Below, one piece after another: positions 62,674 to 64,000 of a stretch of 64,000 nt of DNA. Positions within the stretch are counted from its first letter, which is position 1. The number at the start of each line of letters is the position of its first letter. The DNA is from Gemmatimonadetes bacterium T265 (GTDB lineage Bacteria; Gemmatimonadota; Gemmatimonadetes; Gemmatimonadales; Gemmatimonadaceae): positions 62,001-126,000 of the forward strand of contig BPUI01000003.1 in assembly GCA_019973575.1 (NCBI GenBank), written 5' to 3'. The position numbers were made by a program, and so were the translations under genes. The notes beneath the pieces were generated by a model, which made no database searches, was not told where the DNA came from, and worked only from the letters and a program-made list of their open reading frames with translations.

Positions 62674-62804
62674 AAGGCGCTGAAGCTGTCGGCGTACGCC
62701 GGGACGCCCCGGCGCTCCCGCGGGCACCCCCGCCCGCAACCGACGGCACGCTTCGACAACGCCGCAGCTTAGCTTGGGCGTTGGGCGTCCAACACGGAGG
62801 CAAT

Positions 62805-63467
62805 GTGGCGACTGACCGGAGCCAGGACCCGGGCGTCGGCATGCTGGAGATCGCGTCGGCACTCCCGCCCGAGGCGGTCCTCGCGGCGCTCGGCGCCCGC
62901 GACCGCGAGTGGCGCGAGTCGCTGATGCCGCCAGCCCTACGCGCCGCCGGCTACTACGGAGTCCGAGTGCGCCGCCGGGGCGCCCGGTTCCGGGTCTGGC
63001 TCAAGTACAGCGGCCGCGCGCCGCTGCCGCTCGTGCTGGCGGGCGTGGTGCGGCCGATCGCGGGCGGGCACGGCGCGGGCTGCACGGTCACCGCCGGCCT
63101 CCGCCGCGACCGAGGCGGGTTCGCGTTCGCGGCGGCGGGAACCGCGCTCTGGACGCTCGGCCCCGCGGCGCTGGGGGGCGGCGGCCCGCCGTGCCCCGCG
63201 GTGGCCGTCCTCGTGGCCGGCCTCTGGATCGGGACGACGCTCGCGTACCTCGCGCCGCCGGGCGCGGGCCGGGCGGCGCAGGTCGCCGAGCTTTGGGCCG
63301 TCGTGCGGCGGGCCGCCGGCGTGCCGGACGGGGCGCCCGGGGCGGAGGGCAGCGCGGGGACGCCCAACGAGGCGTTGAAGCTGCCCGGGTATGCGGGGAC
63401 ACATCGCGACGCCCCTCGGCATCGTCTCGCCTCGGCTCTTGCGCACCCGCGTCACCCGTCAGCTTAA
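62805..63467 (+). CDS. Cassette 7: hypothetical membrane protein whose frame runs through its attC
   Basis: 220 residues from GTG 62805, chosen for the ACGGAGG just upstream. Segments: EIASALPPEAVLAALGARDREW, GYYGVRVRRRGARFRVWLKYSG, then membrane-like FAFAAAGTALWTLGP and CPAVAVLVAGLWIGTTLAYLA. The family is unknown. The last 35 residues (TPNEALKLPGYAG onward) are encoded by attC7 itself, so part of the recombination site is translated. Confidence 0.6.
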   Translation: MATDRSQDPGVGMLEIASALPPEAVLAALGARDREWRESLMPPALRAAGYYGVRVRRRGARFRVWLKYSGRAPLPLVLAGVVRPIAGGHGAGCTVTAGLRRDRGGFAFAAAGTALWTLGPAALGGGGPPCPAVAVLVAGLWIGTTLAYLAPPGAGRAAQVAELWAVVRRAAGVPDGAPGAEGSAGTPNEALKLPGYAGTHRDAPRHRLASALAHPRHPSA

Positions 63468-63481
63468 CTGGGGCGTTCGGT
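63362..63481 (+). other. attC site of cassette 7 (120 bp)
   Basis: R'' GCCCAAC (63362-63368), complementary to this cassette's TTGGGC start (62781), then GAGGCGTTGAAGCTGCCCGG; right end CAGCTTAACTGGGGC and R' GTTCGGT (63475-63481). Confidence 0.85.
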
Positions 63482-63499
63482 GGCGACACCTATCGTCCT

Positions 63500-63940
63500 A
63501 TGACTGAGCGCCTCCCCCCCTCGAAGCCACCGCGCGATTCCAGCCGACGTGAAGTGTGGTGGGTGTACACGGTCATTTTCTGGCCGCTGGTGGTCCTCTG
63601 GCCGCTCTCGCTCGTCGGCGGCCGCTACCAGTACGTCCGGGGTACGGAGCGGGACACATGGGTGGAGTTCTGGGCAGTTCCGCTGGCCCTCGCGCTCGGG
63701 ATGCTGATCCCCCGGGCGGCCCGCCGGTTCGTCGGCGACCGGCGCGGGCGCGCGGTCGTCGTGCACGGCGTCGCCTACTTTGCGTGCTGCTTTTTCGGCG
63801 TCCTCGGGCTCCATCCACATGCGCCGCATCGCTGGCGCGACGATCTGGTGCTGAGCGGGGTCCTCGGTCCGGCGCTCGGCGCCTTCGTGGTCCTCGCGGA
63901 TCGTCGGCAGCGGTGGCGCCACGGTAGTCCGCCGCGATAA
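63500..63940 (+). CDS. Cassette 8: membrane protein of unknown function
   Basis: 146 residues from ATG 63500. Hydrophobic segments: VWWVYTVIFWPLVVLWPLSLVG, FWAVPLALALGMLIPRA, VVVHGVAYFACCFFGVLGL and LVLSGVLGPALGAFVVLA. Loops contain RYQYVRGTERDTWVE. Unrecognised. G+C is a little lower than in the chromosomal genes. Confidence 0.62.
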   Translation: MTERLPPSKPPRDSSRREVWWVYTVIFWPLVVLWPLSLVGGRYQYVRGTERDTWVEFWAVPLALALGMLIPRAARRFVGDRRGRAVVVHGVAYFACCFFGVLGLHPHAPHRWRDDLVLSGVLGPALGAFVVLADRRQRWRHGSPPR

Positions 63941-63968
63941 GGCTCGGGCATGCTATCGTGCACCCGCC

Positions 63969-64000
63969 GCCGAACGAGGCGTTGCACTTGACGGGTATGC
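63969..64000 (+). other. attC site of cassette 8 (partial, window edge)
   Basis: R'' GCCGAAC (63969-63975) then GAGGCGTTGCACTTGACGGG, the same left block as in attC1 and attC4. Nearly complementary to this cassette's start TTCGGT. The array continues beyond the window. Confidence 0.8.

Larger units (their letters stand above)
61311..62786 (+). other. attC site of cassette 6, split by IS110/IS1111 element #3
   Basis: R'' GGCTAACG at 61311-61318; the remainder from about 62674 reads AAGGCGCTGAAGCTGTCGGC through CGCAGCTTAGCTTGGGC to R' GTTGGGC (62780-62786). Position of the break matches that in attC5 (just after R''). Confidence 0.78.

Overview
The window is very G+C-rich (roughly 70-75% by eye), with dense overlapping start/stop junctions, large Ser/Thr kinases carrying TPR tails, many VOC and SRPBCC proteins and a bacteriophytochrome operon. 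This gene mix best suggests Gemmatimonadota (a Gemmatirosa/Gemmatimonas-like soil bacterium). That is an inference from gene content; no rRNA or other decisive marker is present.

Layout. 1-8 kb: an EamA exporter, a VOC protein, a WYL regulator and a translationally coupled light-sensing operon (heme oxygenase, bacteriophytochrome kinase, response regulator, hybrid kinase). 8-14 kb: a BlaI-type repressor behind two clear dyad operators, a 25-bp perfect hairpin, then an ATPase followed by a giant nuclease-like protein broken by one frameshift and one amber codon. 14-20 kb: a Ser/Thr kinase-TPR protein, then a 3.05-kb unit with terminal inverted repeats and a 4-bp target duplication that carries an ankyrin gene beside a DDE transposase. 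20-32 kb: gene remnants, a PCYCGC protein, a DUF2911 protein, two intradiol dioxygenases with tatA, a GNAT enzyme, an ECF sigma factor, and a long run of VOC/DoxX/SRPBCC/ArsR/DUF1569 genes. 32-42 kb: an intact IS1182 element, a TetR/NAD(P)-oxidoreductase regulon with a shared operator, a tyrosine recombinase split by an IS3 element, and an orphan hypothetical. 42-50 kb: VOC, membrane, PAS-GGDEF, and an RsbQ-like hydrolase next to a frameshifted PAS-GGDEF-EAL protein. 51-53 kb: a Tat-exported GH1 glycosidase.

52.9-64 kb is the most interesting part: an integron. A canonical IntI (IntI-specific insertion, R/H-x-x-R/H/Y residues) is followed by an attI-like site and at least eight co-oriented gene cassettes with closely related, roughly 97-120-bp attC sites. 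The array runs off the window edge. The integrase reads in the same direction as the cassettes (reverse arrangement). Cassettes carry HicAB, a nuclease-fold-like protein plus a 4-fold beta-flower-like protein, several membrane proteins and unknowns. Three different IS110/IS1111-family elements each sit inside an attC site. In the non-coding ends of two of them I can read sequences matching both halves of the attC target on opposite strands around an AG/CT core, as expected for bridge-RNA target guides.

A second window-wide signal is the heptamer GTTAGGC/GCCTAAC, identical to the attC R'/R'' core. I found about 40 copies by eye, many as the otherwise rare codon pair TTA-GGC (Leu-Gly) or spanning stop codons.
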